Assembly (NCBI GenBank): GCA_947585865.1
Contig: CANPXH010000027.1
Location: 1-32,025 of the forward strand
DNA: 32,025 nucleotides
Source of the DNA: an uncultured Clostridia bacterium
GTDB lineage: Bacteria; Bacillota; Clostridia; Lachnospirales; CAG-274
Reading direction: 5' to 3'
In this document: positions 8,314 through 17,701 of the stretch, piece after piece
Numbering within the stretch: position 1 is the stretch's first letter
Layout: each line of letters begins with the position of its first letter
Translations under genes and position numbers: made by a program
The notes under the pieces: model-generated
Told to the model about the DNA's origin: nothing
What the model saw: the letters and a program-made list of their open reading frames with translations, nothing else
The model's database searches: none

Positions 8314-9510
8314 ATGGATTATTGCGAAGCATTGGAATATATAAGCTCTGCGGGCGATCTTGGCATAAGACCCGGACTGGATAATATAAACAGGCTTATG
8401 TCCGCTATGGGCGAGCCGCAAAAGGGTCTTAATGCCATACATATAGCCGGAACGAACGGCAAAGGCTCCGTAGGGGCTTTCATAGCCCAAGGGCTTATGA
8501 ATAAGGGATACAGCGTAGGCAGATATTTTTCTCCTTCCGTGTTTGACATAAGGGAGACCGTTACATACAACAATATCCCCATAAGCAAAGAGGAATTTGC
8601 TTCTGCCGTTACGGCGGTAAGAAATGCAGCCCTAAGTTCAAATACCTATCCCACATCCTTTGAGATAGAGACCGCTGCGGCGTTTTATCATCTAAAAAGC
8701 AAAGGCTGTGATTATACAGTGATAGAAACAGGCATGGGCGGAAGATCCGATGCCACGAACACAGTGGAAAAAATACTTGCGGTCATAACGCCCATAGCAT
8801 TGGATCACACTGCCTTTCTCGGAGATACCATAGAGGATATAGCTTATGAAAAGGCAGGAATAATAAAGGGTACGGCTATATCCGCACCGCAAAGCCCTGC
8901 CGTGGCGGAGGTGCTGAAAAGAAGCGGAGATATAATATTTGCGGGAAAGGCCGAAAATGTAACATATGAGTATGACAAAACGATATTCGACTATAAGGAG
9001 CATAAGGGCATAGAGATACCTCTTTTGGGCGTAGAGCAAGCGGAAAATGCAGCGCTTGCATCAGAGGTCATAGAAAGACTGGCGGGATTTTCGTCAGATG
9101 ATCTTAAGGGAACCGTATGGCATTGCCGCTTTGAAAGGCTTAAGCAAGAGCCCTGTGTTTTTGCAGACGGCGCTCATAATCCCCATGGCGCAGAGGCTCT
9201 CGCAAAAAATATAAAGCTGTATGGCGGCAATAAAAAAACGGCATTTGTAACAGGTGTGCTCAAGGATAAGGATCATGAAAAAATGGCGGAGATAACAGGC
9301 CCGCTGGCACAGAAGGTGTATACTGTAACGCCTGAAAGCCCAAGGGCGCTGAGTGCAGATATACTCAGAGATACATACAGCAGATACACATCCGCCGAGA
9401 AAGCCGACAGTATAGAGGAAGCTTTGAAAAAAGCCATGGAATACGAAATGGTGGTCATTTTCGGTACGTTTACTATTATGAAAGATGCTTATAAATACCT
9501 TAGAGGGTGA
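8314..9510 (+). CDS. folC: Folylpolyglutamate synthase / dihydrofolate synthase FolC
   Basis: FolC adds glutamate to dihydropteroate and extends the folate polyglutamate tail, using ATP. The 398-residue product, slightly short for the family, has the Mur-ligase-type P-loop AGTNGKGS (45-52). It also has ETGMGGRSDATN and LDHTAFLGDTIEDIAYEKAGIIK-like family blocks, and FADGAHNPHGAEAL in the C-terminal domain. The start follows GGAGTGATTTT. It opens a four-gene operon in which the HD gene begins 4 nt after its stop. Whether it performs both reactions cannot be read from sequence alone, but it lies with folP, so dihydrofolate synthase activity is expected. Confidence 0.94.
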   Translation: MDYCEALEYISSAGDLGIRPGLDNINRLMSAMGEPQKGLNAIHIAGTNGKGSVGAFIAQGLMNKGYSVGRYFSPSVFDIRETVTYNNIPISKEEFASAVTAVRNAALSSNTYPTSFEIETAAAFYHLKSKGCDYTVIETGMGGRSDATNTVEKILAVITPIALDHTAFLGDTIEDIAYEKAGIIKGTAISAPQSPAVAEVLKRSGDIIFAGKAENVTYEYDKTIFDYKEHKGIEIPLLGVEQAENAALASEVIERLAGFSSDDLKGTVWHCRFERLKQEPCVFADGAHNPHGAEALAKNIKLYGGNKKTAFVTGVLKDKDHEKMAEITGPLAQKVYTVTPESPRALSADILRDTYSRYTSAEKADSIEEALKKAMEYEMVVIFGTFTIMKDAYKYLRG

Positions 9511-9514
9511 CAGT

Positions 9515-9979
9515 ATGTATAATGATATTTTAAAAAATCCCAAATTTAAAAAAGCAATGGCAAGTATACAGGAAGCGGAAAAAGACAGAGAATTTTGTCA
9601 TCACAGCATAGAACACAGCCTGGATGTGGCGAGGATAGCATATATCATATCTCTTGAAAATGGACTTGGCATAAGCAAGGATATAATATACGCAACGGCA
9701 TTGCTCCACGATATAGGAAGGAGCATGGGAAAAGAAGACCATAATATAAACAGCGCCAATATGGCAGAGGAAATAATGGAAGAATGCGGATACGACAGTG
9801 AGAGCATAGAGGCTGCCGCATATGCTATACTCCACCATAGAGACAAAAGCGGCACGACCGCAAGTCTAAGGGATATCATAAGCATTGCAGACAAGGAATG
9901 CCGCAGGTGTTATTGCTGCCGTGCATACGACCGATGCATATGGAAAGACGAGGATAAGAACAAGGACATCCCGAGGTGA
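9515..9979 (+). CDS. HD-domain phosphohydrolase with Cys-rich tail, in the folate operon
   Basis: This 154-residue protein has the metal-binding HD superfamily signature: His34 in IEHSLDVAR, His65-Asp66 in ALLHDIGRS and Asp126 in ISIADKECR, plus extra His at 107-108. A Cys cluster follows (C129, C132, C134, C135, C141 in CRRCYCCRAYDRC). The family usually acts on nucleotides or phosphate esters. The ATG at 9515 is set by AGAGGGTGACAGT; an upstream in-frame start would overlap folC. The gap to folC is 4 nt and to folP is 4 nt, so it is translated with the folate enzymes. Similar genes sit beside fol genes in other Clostridia, as I recall. A role in pterin phosphate removal is a hypothesis, and no substrate can be assigned. 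Confidence 0.85.
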   Translation: MYNDILKNPKFKKAMASIQEAEKDREFCHHSIEHSLDVARIAYIISLENGLGISKDIIYATALLHDIGRSMGKEDHNINSANMAEEIMEECGYDSESIEAAAYAILHHRDKSGTTASLRDIISIADKECRRCYCCRAYDRCIWKDEDKNKDIPR

Positions 9980-9983
9980 AAAT

Positions 9984-10787
9984 ATGAAGATAGGCAGCAG
10001 GGAATTCAAGGACAGAACATATGTGATGGGTATACTCAACATCACTCCGGACAGCTTTAGCGACGGCGGAAAGTACAACTGTGAGGACAAAGCGCTAAGG
10101 CACACGGAGGAGATGATAAAAGAAGGCGCCGATATCATAGATATAGGCGGCGAATCCACACGCCACGGACATACACAGATAAGTGCCGAGGAAGAAATGG
10201 AAAGGGTGATACCCATTATAGAAAAAATAAAGTCCGTATATGATGTTCCGTTATCTGTAGACACATACAGATCGGCCGTTGCAAAGGAGGCGGCAAAAGC
10301 AGGAGCCGATATGCTCAACGATATATGGGGCTTTAAATATGATAATGAAATGGCTGACGTCGCCGTTAAGTACGACCTGCCTGTGTGCCTTATGCATAAC
10401 AGGAAGGAGGCTGTGTACGACGACCTTATGTGTGATATAGTGAGCGACCTTGACAAAAGCATAGACATAGGACTTAAAGCAGGACTTAAAAGGGAAAATA
10501 TCATAGTCGATCCCGGTGTGGGCTTTGGCAAGACATACGAGCAGAATCTGGAGACGATAGCAAATATCAACAGACTGAAAGCTTTGGGATGCCCTATACT
10601 TTTGGGAGCCTCCCGAAAGTCGGTGATAGGTCTTACTCTCGGTCTTCCCCCCGAAGAAAGAACGGAAGGCACGGTAGCCATAAGCGTTATGGCGGTATTG
10701 AACGGCGTAAGATTCGTGCGTGTTCATGATGTCAGGGAAAACAAAAGAGCTGTGCTCATGACGGAAAAAATAATTGGCAGGTGGTAA
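9984..10787 (+). CDS. folP: Dihydropteroate synthase FolP
   Basis: FolP condenses the dihydropterin pyrophosphate with p-aminobenzoate and is the sulfonamide target. The 267-residue product has MGILNITPDSFSDGG (15-29), GADIIDIGGESTR (48-60), DPGVGFGKTYEQNL and LGASRKSVIG, all family signatures. Residue 61 is His (codon CAC) where nearly all relatives have Pro in GESTRPG. This matches E. coli Pro64, a position linked to sulfonamide resistance. The start follows GAGGTGAAAAT and lies 4 nt after the HD gene. The next gene begins 1 nt after its stop, so translation is coupled. All other active-site blocks are intact, so it should be functional. Confidence 0.96.
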   Translation: MKIGSREFKDRTYVMGILNITPDSFSDGGKYNCEDKALRHTEEMIKEGADIIDIGGESTRHGHTQISAEEEMERVIPIIEKIKSVYDVPLSVDTYRSAVAKEAAKAGADMLNDIWGFKYDNEMADVAVKYDLPVCLMHNRKEAVYDDLMCDIVSDLDKSIDIGLKAGLKRENIIVDPGVGFGKTYEQNLETIANINRLKALGCPILLGASRKSVIGLTLGLPPEERTEGTVAISVMAVLNGVRFVRVHDVRENKRAVLMTEKIIGRW

Positions 10788-10788
10788 T

Positions 10789-11619
10789 ATGGACAAGATA
10801 ACAATAGAGGGCTTGAGATGCTTTGGCAGGCATGGGGTATTGCCAGAGGAAAATAAGCTGGGTCAGAATTTCATAATAAGCTGCAAGCTTTATTACAGCT
10901 TTGAAAAAGCGGCAAAAACAGATGATATAGACAATGCGGTAAACTATGCCGATGCGGCAAAGTTCATAACCGAATATGTAAAGGACAATGTTTTCAAGCT
11001 CATAGAAACATTGGCTTTTCACCTTGCATATGAGCTTTTGAAAAGATACGATATAAGCCGGGCGGATATAAGGATAGAAAAACCGTCTGCACCTATAGGA
11101 CTGCCCTTTGAAACGGTGGCGGCGGAGATCAGCAGAAAATGGAACAGGGCATATATAGGGCTTGGCTCAAATATAGGCGACAGAAAGGCATATATGGATA
11201 CGGCTGTTAAAGAGCTTGCATCAGATGATAATATAAGAGTTATGCAAGTAGCCGACTTTATAGAAACGGAGCCCTATGGATATAAGGAGCAGAACAAATT
11301 TTTAAACAGCGCCGCCAAGATAGAGACATTGTATTCGCCTTACGAGCTTTTGCACAGGCTGCAGGACATAGAGCAAAAGGCGCACAGAGAAAGAAAAATA
11401 CATTGGGGGCCGCGTACATTGGATATGGATATACTTATGTACGAAGACATTATCATAAATGATGAAAACCTTGTTGTGCCGCATAGAGATATGGCAAACA
11501 GAGAATTTGTGTTAAGACCTCTTTGCCAAATAGATCCCTATGCCGTGAATGCCGTTACGGGAAAAAGTGTAAAGCAGATGTATGATGAGCTTAAAAGCAA
11601 TGAGAAGCAAAACAAATAA
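10789..11619 (+). CDS. folK: FolB-FolK fusion: dihydroneopterin aldolase / HPPK
   Basis: The 276-residue protein joins two folate enzymes. Residues 1 to about 118 are dihydroneopterin aldolase: GLRCFGRHGVLPEENKLGQ with the active-site Glu, and IEKPSAPIGLPFETVAAEI with the catalytic Lys. From about 120 on it is 6-hydroxymethyl-dihydropterin pyrophosphokinase: YIGLGSNIGDRKAYM, FIETEPYGYKEQNKFLNSA, and the signature WGPRTLDMDILMY. The fusion makes hydroxymethyl-dihydropterin and activates it with ATP for FolP. The ATG at 10789 follows AGGTGGTAAT. It closes the operon, and folE, which supplies dihydroneopterin triphosphate, is not in the window. Confidence 0.95.
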   Translation: MDKITIEGLRCFGRHGVLPEENKLGQNFIISCKLYYSFEKAAKTDDIDNAVNYADAAKFITEYVKDNVFKLIETLAFHLAYELLKRYDISRADIRIEKPSAPIGLPFETVAAEISRKWNRAYIGLGSNIGDRKAYMDTAVKELASDDNIRVMQVADFIETEPYGYKEQNKFLNSAAKIETLYSPYELLHRLQDIEQKAHRERKIHWGPRTLDMDILMYEDIIINDENLVVPHRDMANREFVLRPLCQIDPYAVNAVTGKSVKQMYDELKSNEKQNK

Positions 11620-11641
11620 AAAGTATTTTTATTCATTTATA

Positions 11642-11670
11642 TTGACTTTTTGACTTGTTTTATGTATTAT
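11642..11670 (+). promoter_or_regulatory. Predicted promoter of the amino acid ABC operon
   Basis: TTGACT (11642-11647) and TATTAT (11665-11670) are 17 bp apart, 33 bp before the ATG at 11704. No clear terminator separates it from the folate operon, so some read-through is possible. Confidence 0.55.
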
Positions 11671-11703
11671 ATATGTATAATTATTTATTAAGGAGGAAAC
11701 ACA

Positions 11704-12495
11704 ATGAAAAAATTTTTATCTATAGCCTTGATAGGCGTTATGATGCTTGGTATGGTAGGCTGCGGCGGCTCTGCTCCTGCCGATGAAAATGCCGATGCAG
11801 AAGCATCCTCTTCTCTTACAATAACAGAGGGCAAGCTTATATGGGGCACAAATGCTGCATTTGAACCTTATGAGTACATGGAAGGCGACAAGGTCATCGG
11901 TATCGATGCTGAAATAGCCGATGCTATTGCTGCTAAGCTTGGACTTGAGGCTCAGGTTGAGAACATGGACTTTGACGCTATTGTACCATCAGTTCAGACA
12001 GGTAAAGTAGATATCGGTCTTGCAGGTATGACTATTGATGAGAAAAGACTTAACAACGTTAATTTCTCAGATACATATGTTGAGGCAGGTCAGGCTATTA
12101 TAGTGAAGAAAGATTCAGGGATCAAGTCTTCTGCCGACCTTGCAGGCAAGGTAATAGGCGTTCAGAGAGGTACTACAGGCGATGAGTATGTTTCTGACGA
12201 GGCTAACGGCGTAGGCGCTGCAAGCGTTGAGAGATTTGCAAACGGCCCCGATGCAACACAGTCACTTCTTACAGACAAGATCGATGCAGTTGTAATCGAC
12301 AACGAGCCTGCAAAGAAGCTTGTTGAAAATGCAGAAGGTCTTGTAAAGTTAGACGAAAACCTTACATCTGAGCAGTACGCAATAGCTGTAGCTAAGGATA
12401 ATGAGGCTCTTTTAGAGGCTATAAACGATGCTCTTCAGGAAATGAAGGACAACGGCGAGCTTCAGGCTATATTAGACAAGTATTTAAACGCATAA
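11704..12495 (+). CDS. Polar amino acid ABC transporter substrate-binding lipoprotein
   Basis: The 263-residue protein begins with a lipoprotein signal peptide, MKKFLSIALIGVMMLGMVGC, with the lipidated Cys at residue 20. A Ser/Ala/Glu-rich linker follows. The rest is a family 3 solute-binding protein (PF00497): GTNAAFEPYEYMEGDKVIG, IDAEIADAIAAKLGLEAQV and VDIGLAGMTIDEKR are typical. It should be anchored outside the membrane and deliver a polar amino acid to the permease downstream. The ligand cannot be read from sequence; arginine, glutamine or cystine binders all share this pattern. AAGGAGG precedes the ATG. A hairpin after the stop probably keeps its level above that of the membrane parts. 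Confidence 0.94.
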   Translation: MKKFLSIALIGVMMLGMVGCGGSAPADENADAEASSSLTITEGKLIWGTNAAFEPYEYMEGDKVIGIDAEIADAIAAKLGLEAQVENMDFDAIVPSVQTGKVDIGLAGMTIDEKRLNNVNFSDTYVEAGQAIIVKKDSGIKSSADLAGKVIGVQRGTTGDEYVSDEANGVGAASVERFANGPDATQSLLTDKIDAVVIDNEPAKKLVENAEGLVKLDENLTSEQYAIAVAKDNEALLEAINDALQEMKDNGELQAILDKYLNA

Positions 12496-12510
12496 TAATG
12501 TTTTAAACAC

Positions 12511-12541
12511 AAGGGGTGTGTATTTTACACCCCTTTATTTT
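12511..12541 (+). terminator. Intra-operon partial terminator after the binding protein gene
   Basis: AAGGGGTGT (12511-12519) and ACACCCCTT (12527-12535) form a perfect 9-bp stem followed by TATTTT. It lies 15 nt after the binding-protein stop and 13 nt before the permease ATG, so it likely reduces rather than stops read-through. Confidence 0.75.
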
Positions 12542-12554
12542 GAGGAAAATAACT

Positions 12555-13334
12555 ATGGGAGAATTAATTTATAATATTGCCAATATATTTGTATCCGATG
12601 AAAAGGCGAAATGGTTTGTTACAGAGCTATACAATAACTTTATAGATGACAACAGGTGGACATGGCTGCTTAAGGGTCTTGGCATAACAATAAGGCTTAC
12701 GGTTTTTGCATTTATATTCGGTCTTTTACTGGGCCTTACAATAGCTGTGATAAGAGTAAGCCATGACAAGAGAGTAGATACGCCCAGGCAGAGCACGTCA
12801 CAGAAGATAGGCAGGCTTTTACTGGGTATACTCAATGCTGTATGCAAGCTTTATCTGAATATTATACAGGGTACTCCTACAATCGTTCAGATAATGATAA
12901 TATACTTCGTAATACTGGCGGACTCCACAAATAAGATCGGTGTTGCCACACTTGGCTTCACGATAAATTCCAGTGCGTATATCGCAGAGATAATAAGAGG
13001 CGGTATAAACGGCGTAGACAAGGGACAGATGGAGGCAGGCAGAAGCCTTGGCTTCGGCTACATCCCCACGATGATATATGTGGTTATACCCCAGGCGCTT
13101 AAAAGTGCGCTTCCCGCTCTTTGCAACGAGCTTGTGGTGCTTTTGAAGGAAACATCGGTAGCAAGCATGGTCGCTCTTCAGGATCTTTTGGCAGCGGCTC
13201 TTCTTATAAAGAGCCGTACCTACAGCGCCTTCTTCCCGCTTATTGCGGCAGCACTTATATACTTTGTAATCGTTTCTATACTGAGAAACATTTCCGCACG
13301 TATTGAAAGGAGGCTGAATTCAGGTGAAAGATAA
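12555..13334 (+). CDS. Amino acid ABC transporter permease
   Basis: The 259-residue membrane protein has hydrophobic segments around residues 40-65, 100-130 and 225-250 of the HisM/GlnP type. The cytoplasmic EAA loop reads [20 protein letters not shown], the site that couples to the ATPase. [17 protein letters not shown] near the C terminus is also characteristic. The ATG at 12555 has a weak GAGGA site; an in-frame start 39 nt upstream would fall inside the terminator hairpin. It overlaps the ATPase gene by 11 nt. A substitution between the first two membrane segments gives a charged loop (residues 75-95), which is not unusual. Confidence 0.94.
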   Translation: MGELIYNIANIFVSDEKAKWFVTELYNNFIDDNRWTWLLKGLGITIRLTVFAFIFGLLLGLTIAVIRVSHDKRVDTPRQSTSQKIGRLLLGILNAVCKLYLNIIQGTPTIVQIMIIYFVILADSTNKIGVATLGFTINSSAYIAEIIRGGINGVDKGQMEAGRSLGFGYIPTMIYVVIPQALKSALPALCNELVVLLKETSVASMVALQDLLAAALLIKSRTYSAFFPLIAAALIYFVIVSILRNISARIERRLNSGER

Positions 13335-14067
13335 GGAACCCCTTATTAGAGTGGAAGCTCTTACTAAGGATTTTGGCAACCCGATCCTTGCTCTCGACAA
13401 TGTGAATAACAACATATATAATGGTGAGGTAGTGGTCATCATAGGGCCTTCAGGCTCAGGAAAGTCCACATTTTTAAGATGTCTTAATCTTCTTGAAGTA
13501 CCTACAAAAGGACATATTTACTTTGAGGGAGTAGACATTACGGATCCTAAGAATAATCTGAACAAGCACAGAAGAAAAATGGGTATGGTATTCCAGCAGT
13601 TCAATCTCTTTCCCCATATGACCATTATGCGCAATCTGACAATAGGTCCTATGAAGCTCCTTAAAAAGAGCAAGGAAGAGGCTGAGCGAAAGGCCATGGA
13701 GCTTTTGGAAAGAGTAGGGCTTGCAGACAGAGCCAACAGCTATCCCAATCAGCTTTCGGGCGGACAAAAGCAAAGGATCGCCATTGTCAGGGCTCTTTGC
13801 ATGGAGCCTGACGTTATGCTCTTTGACGAGCCCACATCCGCTCTTGACCCGGAAATGGTAGGCGAAGTGCTTGATGTTATGAAAAGTCTTGCAAAAGAAA
13901 ATATGACAATGGTGGTCGTAACTCATGAAATGGGTTTTGCCAAAGAGGTGGGCTCCAGAGTCATATTTATGGAAAACGGCAAGATACTTGAAGAAAATAC
14001 ACCCGATGAATTTTTCGATAATCCCAAGAGCGAAAGGCTCAAAAGCTTTTTGGACAGGGTGCTGTAA
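13324..14067 (+). CDS. Amino acid ABC transporter ATP-binding protein
   Basis: The 247-residue cytoplasmic ATPase of the importer (GlnQ/HisP type) is complete. It has Walker [10 protein letters not shown] (about 40-48), Q-loop [12 protein letters not shown], signature [15 protein letters not shown], Walker [15 protein letters not shown] and the switch His in [10 protein letters not shown]. The start codon is GTG with AGGAGG nine bases upstream, inside the end of the permease gene. It should power uptake through the permease as a homodimer. A weak CGGCAAA/TTTGCCG hairpin at about 14084-14104 follows but lacks a T tract. Confidence 0.96.
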   Translation: MKDKEPLIRVEALTKDFGNPILALDNVNNNIYNGEVVVIIGPSGSGKSTFLRCLNLLEVPTKGHIYFEGVDITDPKNNLNKHRRKMGMVFQQFNLFPHMTIMRNLTIGPMKLLKKSKEEAERKAMELLERVGLADRANSYPNQLSGGQKQRIAIVRALCMEPDVMLFDEPTSALDPEMVGEVLDVMKSLAKENMTMVVVTHEMGFAKEVGSRVIFMENGKILEENTPDEFFDNPKSERLKSFLDRVL

Positions 14068-14139
14068 GCCGGGATATATACCGAACGGCAAATGTTTTTT
14101 GCCGATATGGTGTAATTTGGAGGTTTTATTATTTACTGC

Positions 14140-14169
14140 TTGACAAAATTCACCTTGCTGTGTTATACT
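14140..14169 (+). promoter_or_regulatory. Predicted promoter of rplU-prp-rpmA
   Basis: TTGACA (14140-14145) is a perfect -35 and TATACT (14164-14169) matches five of six -10 positions. The spacer is 18 bp. Confidence 0.7.
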
Positions 14170-14175
14170 CTATAT

Positions 14176-14254
14176 GTTATGCCGCACGAATAGGTTTTAA
14201 GTTGATGATATCACACCAAACTCGGCGAGTTTTGTTTTAAGGAGGTGTACCCGA
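14176..14254 (+). ncRNA. Candidate L21 leader (5' UTR of rplU)
   Basis: About 78 nt of leader lie between the predicted start of transcription and the rplU ATG. It contains a AAACTC/GAGTTT hairpin (14218-14232) just before the AAGGAGGTG site. Firmicutes often carry an autoregulatory L21 leader here (Rfam L21_leader). I infer this from position and could not test the covariance model. Confidence 0.45.
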
Positions 14255-14563
14255 ATGTACGCAATTATTGAGACAGGCGGAAAGCAGTATAAGGTGGCTG
14301 AAGGCGATGTTATTACTGTTGAAAAGTTGGGCGTTGAAGCAGACAGCAAATATACCTTTGACAAGGTCATAGCTGTATGTGACGGTGATGACTGCAAATT
14401 TGGCGCAGACGCTTCTGCCGCAACTGTAGACGCAACTGTTATCGGTGACGGTAAGGCTAAGAAGGTCATTGTTTACAAGTACAAGCCTAAGAAGGGCTTC
14501 CACAAGAAGAACGGCCACAGACAGCCTTTTACTAAGCTGAAGATAGATAAGATCAACGGCTAA
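14255..14563 (+). CDS. rplU: 50S ribosomal protein L21
   Basis: This 102-residue protein binds 23S rRNA in the large subunit. [20 protein letters not shown] and [20 protein letters not shown] are the family hallmarks, and the length is normal. AAGGAGGTGTACCCGA precedes the ATG. It heads the rplU-prp-rpmA operon, found in this order in most Firmicutes. prp starts 3 nt after its stop. Confidence 0.98.
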   Translation: MYAIIETGGKQYKVAEGDVITVEKLGVEADSKYTFDKVIAVCDGDDCKFGADASAATVDATVIGDGKAKKVIVYKYKPKKGFHKKNGHRQPFTKLKIDKING

Positions 14564-14566
14564 TTT

Positions 14567-14866
14567 ATGATCGAGATCAGAATTGAAAGAACTCAAAACA
14601 AGATATCTTCCGTCAGTGTGGAAAATCATGGGGATCCTATCGTATGTTCGGCAGTCTCCGTACTTTTGCTAAACACCTGCAACAGTATAGAAAGCTTTAC
14701 GGATGCGCTTTTCAGCTTTGACTGTGCCGAAAACGGCGGCAGCGCTGTGCTCACCGTTACTGAGTACGACAAGGAGGGCAAGGCGGAATTGCTTATGAAC
14801 AGCCTTGTTTTGGGATATAGATCGATTGAAGAAAGTTATAGTGATGAAATTGTTGTGATTGATTAG
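14567..14866 (+). CDS. prp: Ribosomal-processing cysteine protease Prp
   Basis: Prp removes the N-terminal extension of L27 in Firmicutes and related phyla. The 99-residue product lies between rplU and rpmA as usual. The Cys motif is [12 protein letters not shown], with Cys27 as the expected nucleophile. In known Prp proteins the catalytic His is in a GHA motif 12 residues before the Cys (His22/Cys34 in S. aureus). Here no GHA exists, and the only nearby His is His21, six residues before the Cys (ENHGDPIVC). Either a six-residue loop was lost and His21 is catalytic, or the protein is altered. L27 downstream keeps the cleavable extension, which argues for activity. The ribosome binding site lies inside rplU and is not strong. 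Confidence 0.88.
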   Translation: MIEIRIERTQNKISSVSVENHGDPIVCSAVSVLLLNTCNSIESFTDALFSFDCAENGGSAVLTVTEYDKEGKAELLMNSLVLGYRSIEESYSDEIVVID

Positions 14867-14877
14867 GAGGTGCAGTG

Positions 14878-15162
14878 ATGCTTAGAATTAACCTTCAGTT
14901 ATTTGCCCATAAAAAGGGTGTTGGTTCCACAAAGAACGGCCGTGACTCCGAGTCCAAGAGATTGGGCGCAAAGAGAGCCGATGGTCAGGTTGTAAGAGCC
15001 GGCAATATTCTTTATACTCAGAGAGGTACTAAAATACATCCGGGCCTTAATGTAGGCAAGGGCGGCAATGATACGCTTTTTGCTCTTGTTGACGGCAGAG
15101 TTAGGTATGAAAGACTGGGTAAGGCTAAGAAGCAGGTTTCCGTTTACCCCGTAGCTGAGTAA
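14878..15162 (+). CDS. rpmA: 50S ribosomal protein L27 with Prp-cleavable N-terminal extension
   Basis: L27 lies near the peptidyl transferase centre. The 94-residue precursor begins [14 protein letters not shown], equivalent to MLKLNLQFFASKKG of S. aureus, so cleavage by Prp is expected after Phe9. [20 protein letters not shown] is the core signature. A GTG three bases upstream is also in frame, but the ATG at 14878 is better spaced (7 nt) from AGGAGG. It is the last gene of the operon and is followed by a strong terminator. Confidence 0.97.
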   Translation: MLRINLQLFAHKKGVGSTKNGRDSESKRLGAKRADGQVVRAGNILYTQRGTKIHPGLNVGKGGNDTLFALVDGRVRYERLGKAKKQVSVYPVAE

Positions 15163-15176
15163 TATTTGTGATAGAT

Positions 15177-15208
15177 AACTGACCTAAAAATTTTAGGTCA
15201 GTTTTTTT
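15177..15208 (+). terminator. Intrinsic terminator after rpmA
   Basis: AACTGACCTAAAA (15177-15189) and TTTTAGGTCAGTT (15191-15203) form a perfect stem around one base and run into a T tract ending at 15208. Confidence 0.92.
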
Positions 15209-15239
15209 CTATAGGTGTAAACGGAAGAAAGTTGTATAG

Positions 15240-16547
<1,308 letters not shown>

Positions 16548-16559
16548 GGAGGGATAACA

Positions 16560-16850
16560 ATGACGAGCAAGCAAAGAGCTTTCTTAAGGAAAATGGCAAG
16601 CAAGATAACACCTGTTGTTTCAATAGGCAAAAGCAGCGTTACCCCTGAGGTAGTGGCAAGTGTGGCGGAAGCCCTTGAGGCAAGAGAGCTTATAAAGGTA
16701 AATGTATTGGACAACTGCCTTGACGATGTAAGATATGTGGCGGAGACCACGGGAGCAAGAGCAAGGGCAGAGGTGGTGCAGGTGATAGGCAGAAAATTTG
16801 TGCTCTATAAGCCTAAAAAGGATAAGCCTGTTATCGAGCTGCCAAAATAA
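16560..16850 (+). CDS. yhbY: YhbY/CRS1 family RNA-binding protein
   Basis: The 96-residue protein is a single CRM domain that associates with pre-50S particles. MTSKQRAFLRKMASKITPVV starts the domain, followed by IGKSSVT and the conserved EARELIKVNVLDNC. The GxxG-type loop region IGRKFVLYKP ends it. AAGGAGGGATAACA precedes the ATG. It is the second gene of the obgE operon, as in many Firmicutes. It should act in the cytoplasm in large-subunit maturation. Confidence 0.93.
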   Translation: MTSKQRAFLRKMASKITPVVSIGKSSVTPEVVASVAEALEARELIKVNVLDNCLDDVRYVAETTGARARAEVVQVIGRKFVLYKPKKDKPVIELPK

Positions 16851-16881
16851 TTTACGGCATTTGGCAATATGAAATCTTTCA

Positions 16882-16905
16882 TCCCGCAGCTACGGCGTGG
16901 CTAAG
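16882..16905 (+). repeat. Isolated fragment of the 1-1183 repeat family
   Basis: This 24-nt string matches 442-465 at 19 of 24 positions, sharing the CGTGGCTAAG core. It stands alone in the spacer after yhbY, which suggests a dispersed element remnant. Confidence 0.5.
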
Positions 16906-16951
16906 CCAAACGTTCAAGCAGATATACAAAAGCTTGTCGATATATAAAAAT

Positions 16952-16990
16952 AAGCTATCGCATTTGAGTTTAAAATGCGATAGCTTTTTT
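16952..16990. terminator. Bidirectional intrinsic terminator after yhbY
   Basis: AAGCTATCGCATTT (16952-16965) and AAATGCGATAGCTT (16973-16986) form a perfect 14-bp stem, followed by T residues to 16990. On the minus strand it is followed by TATTTTTA, so it can also serve the gene ending at 17057. Confidence 0.85.
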
Positions 16991-17056
16991 AAAGTTTATA
17001 TACTGATTTTGCGGGAGAGCCGATGTCATAAAAACATCGGATATCCTTTTGCCGTA

Positions 17057-17647
17057 TTACTGATATTGTTCCTCCGCTTTGATATACCCGTTGTCGGAGG
17101 CTTTATTTTCTTTTTCGTTAAGCGCCTTATAAAAGCTGGTGGAAAAGTCTATGCAATAAAGAGCCAATACGGCTACGGCAACGATCTTGCCGTATTGAGC
17201 ATAGTATATATTAACGAGCCCTTCCACAAAGGGCTGGAAGAATACAAATGTAAGCGTGGTCATAACGCCCCAGCATATTGTACTTTCAAGGCATATAACT
17301 CCCTTATAGTTAAAGGGCTTGTTGTTATAGTTCCACCAAAAATAGCCGAAAAGCTTTGTCATAAGCCATGCCACAAGCATTTCAAATACAGTGGCGAGTA
17401 CAGCGCCTACAAGGAATAGAAGTATTTTGTGTTCGGCTATAGGCTGCAAAAGAAAATATACGCCTAGAGCGCCTGCGCCGTATATTGTACAGAGAGGACC
17501 CCGTATAAAACCTCTATTCACAAGCCTTTTTTCCTCATAGCTCATAACTATGCACTCGAATATCCAGCCGAAAAAGCTATAAATGAAAAAACAGTTTAAA
17601 AAGAAGTATATATCCATACCAAATGTTTTATAAAAAAACACTGACAT
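17057..17647 (-). CDS. Putative ABC-transporter-like multi-pass membrane protein (PF06541 family)
   Basis: The roughly 196-residue protein has about five hydrophobic segments (near residues 12-32, 55-75, 82-103, 126-150 and 155-175). Conserved strings IYSFFGWIFECI, NRGFIRGPLCTIYGAGA and NNKPFNYKGVICLESTICWG match the family annotated as putative ABC-transporter type IV (CmpB, PF06541). The function is not known. No ATPase is next to it, so the transporter label rests on family name only. The start is uncertain: ATG 17647 has GGGGTGG 5 nt upstream, and an in-frame GTG lies at 17656. It is the last gene on the minus strand of this block and ends at the shared terminator. Confidence 0.82.
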   Translation of the reverse strand: MSVFFYKTFGMDIYFFLNCFFIYSFFGWIFECIVMSYEEKRLVNRGFIRGPLCTIYGAGALGVYFLLQPIAEHKILLFLVGAVLATVFEMLVAWLMTKLFGYFWWNYNNKPFNYKGVICLESTICWGVMTTLTFVFFQPFVEGLVNIYYAQYGKIVAVAVLALYCIDFSTSFYKALNEKENKASDNGYIKAEEQYQ

Positions 17648-17701
17648 AATCTCCACCCCAATTTACATTTTTACACAAATAACATTCTACTCCTTTATGC
17701 A

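Noticed and set aside
9866..10681. 271-codon minus-strand open reading frame
   Set aside because: It is the antisense shadow of folP, with a Ser- and Ile-rich composition typical of such shadows.
16934..17419. 161-codon plus-strand open reading frame
   Set aside because: It runs antisense through the conserved PF06541-type gene and begins inside a terminator hairpin.
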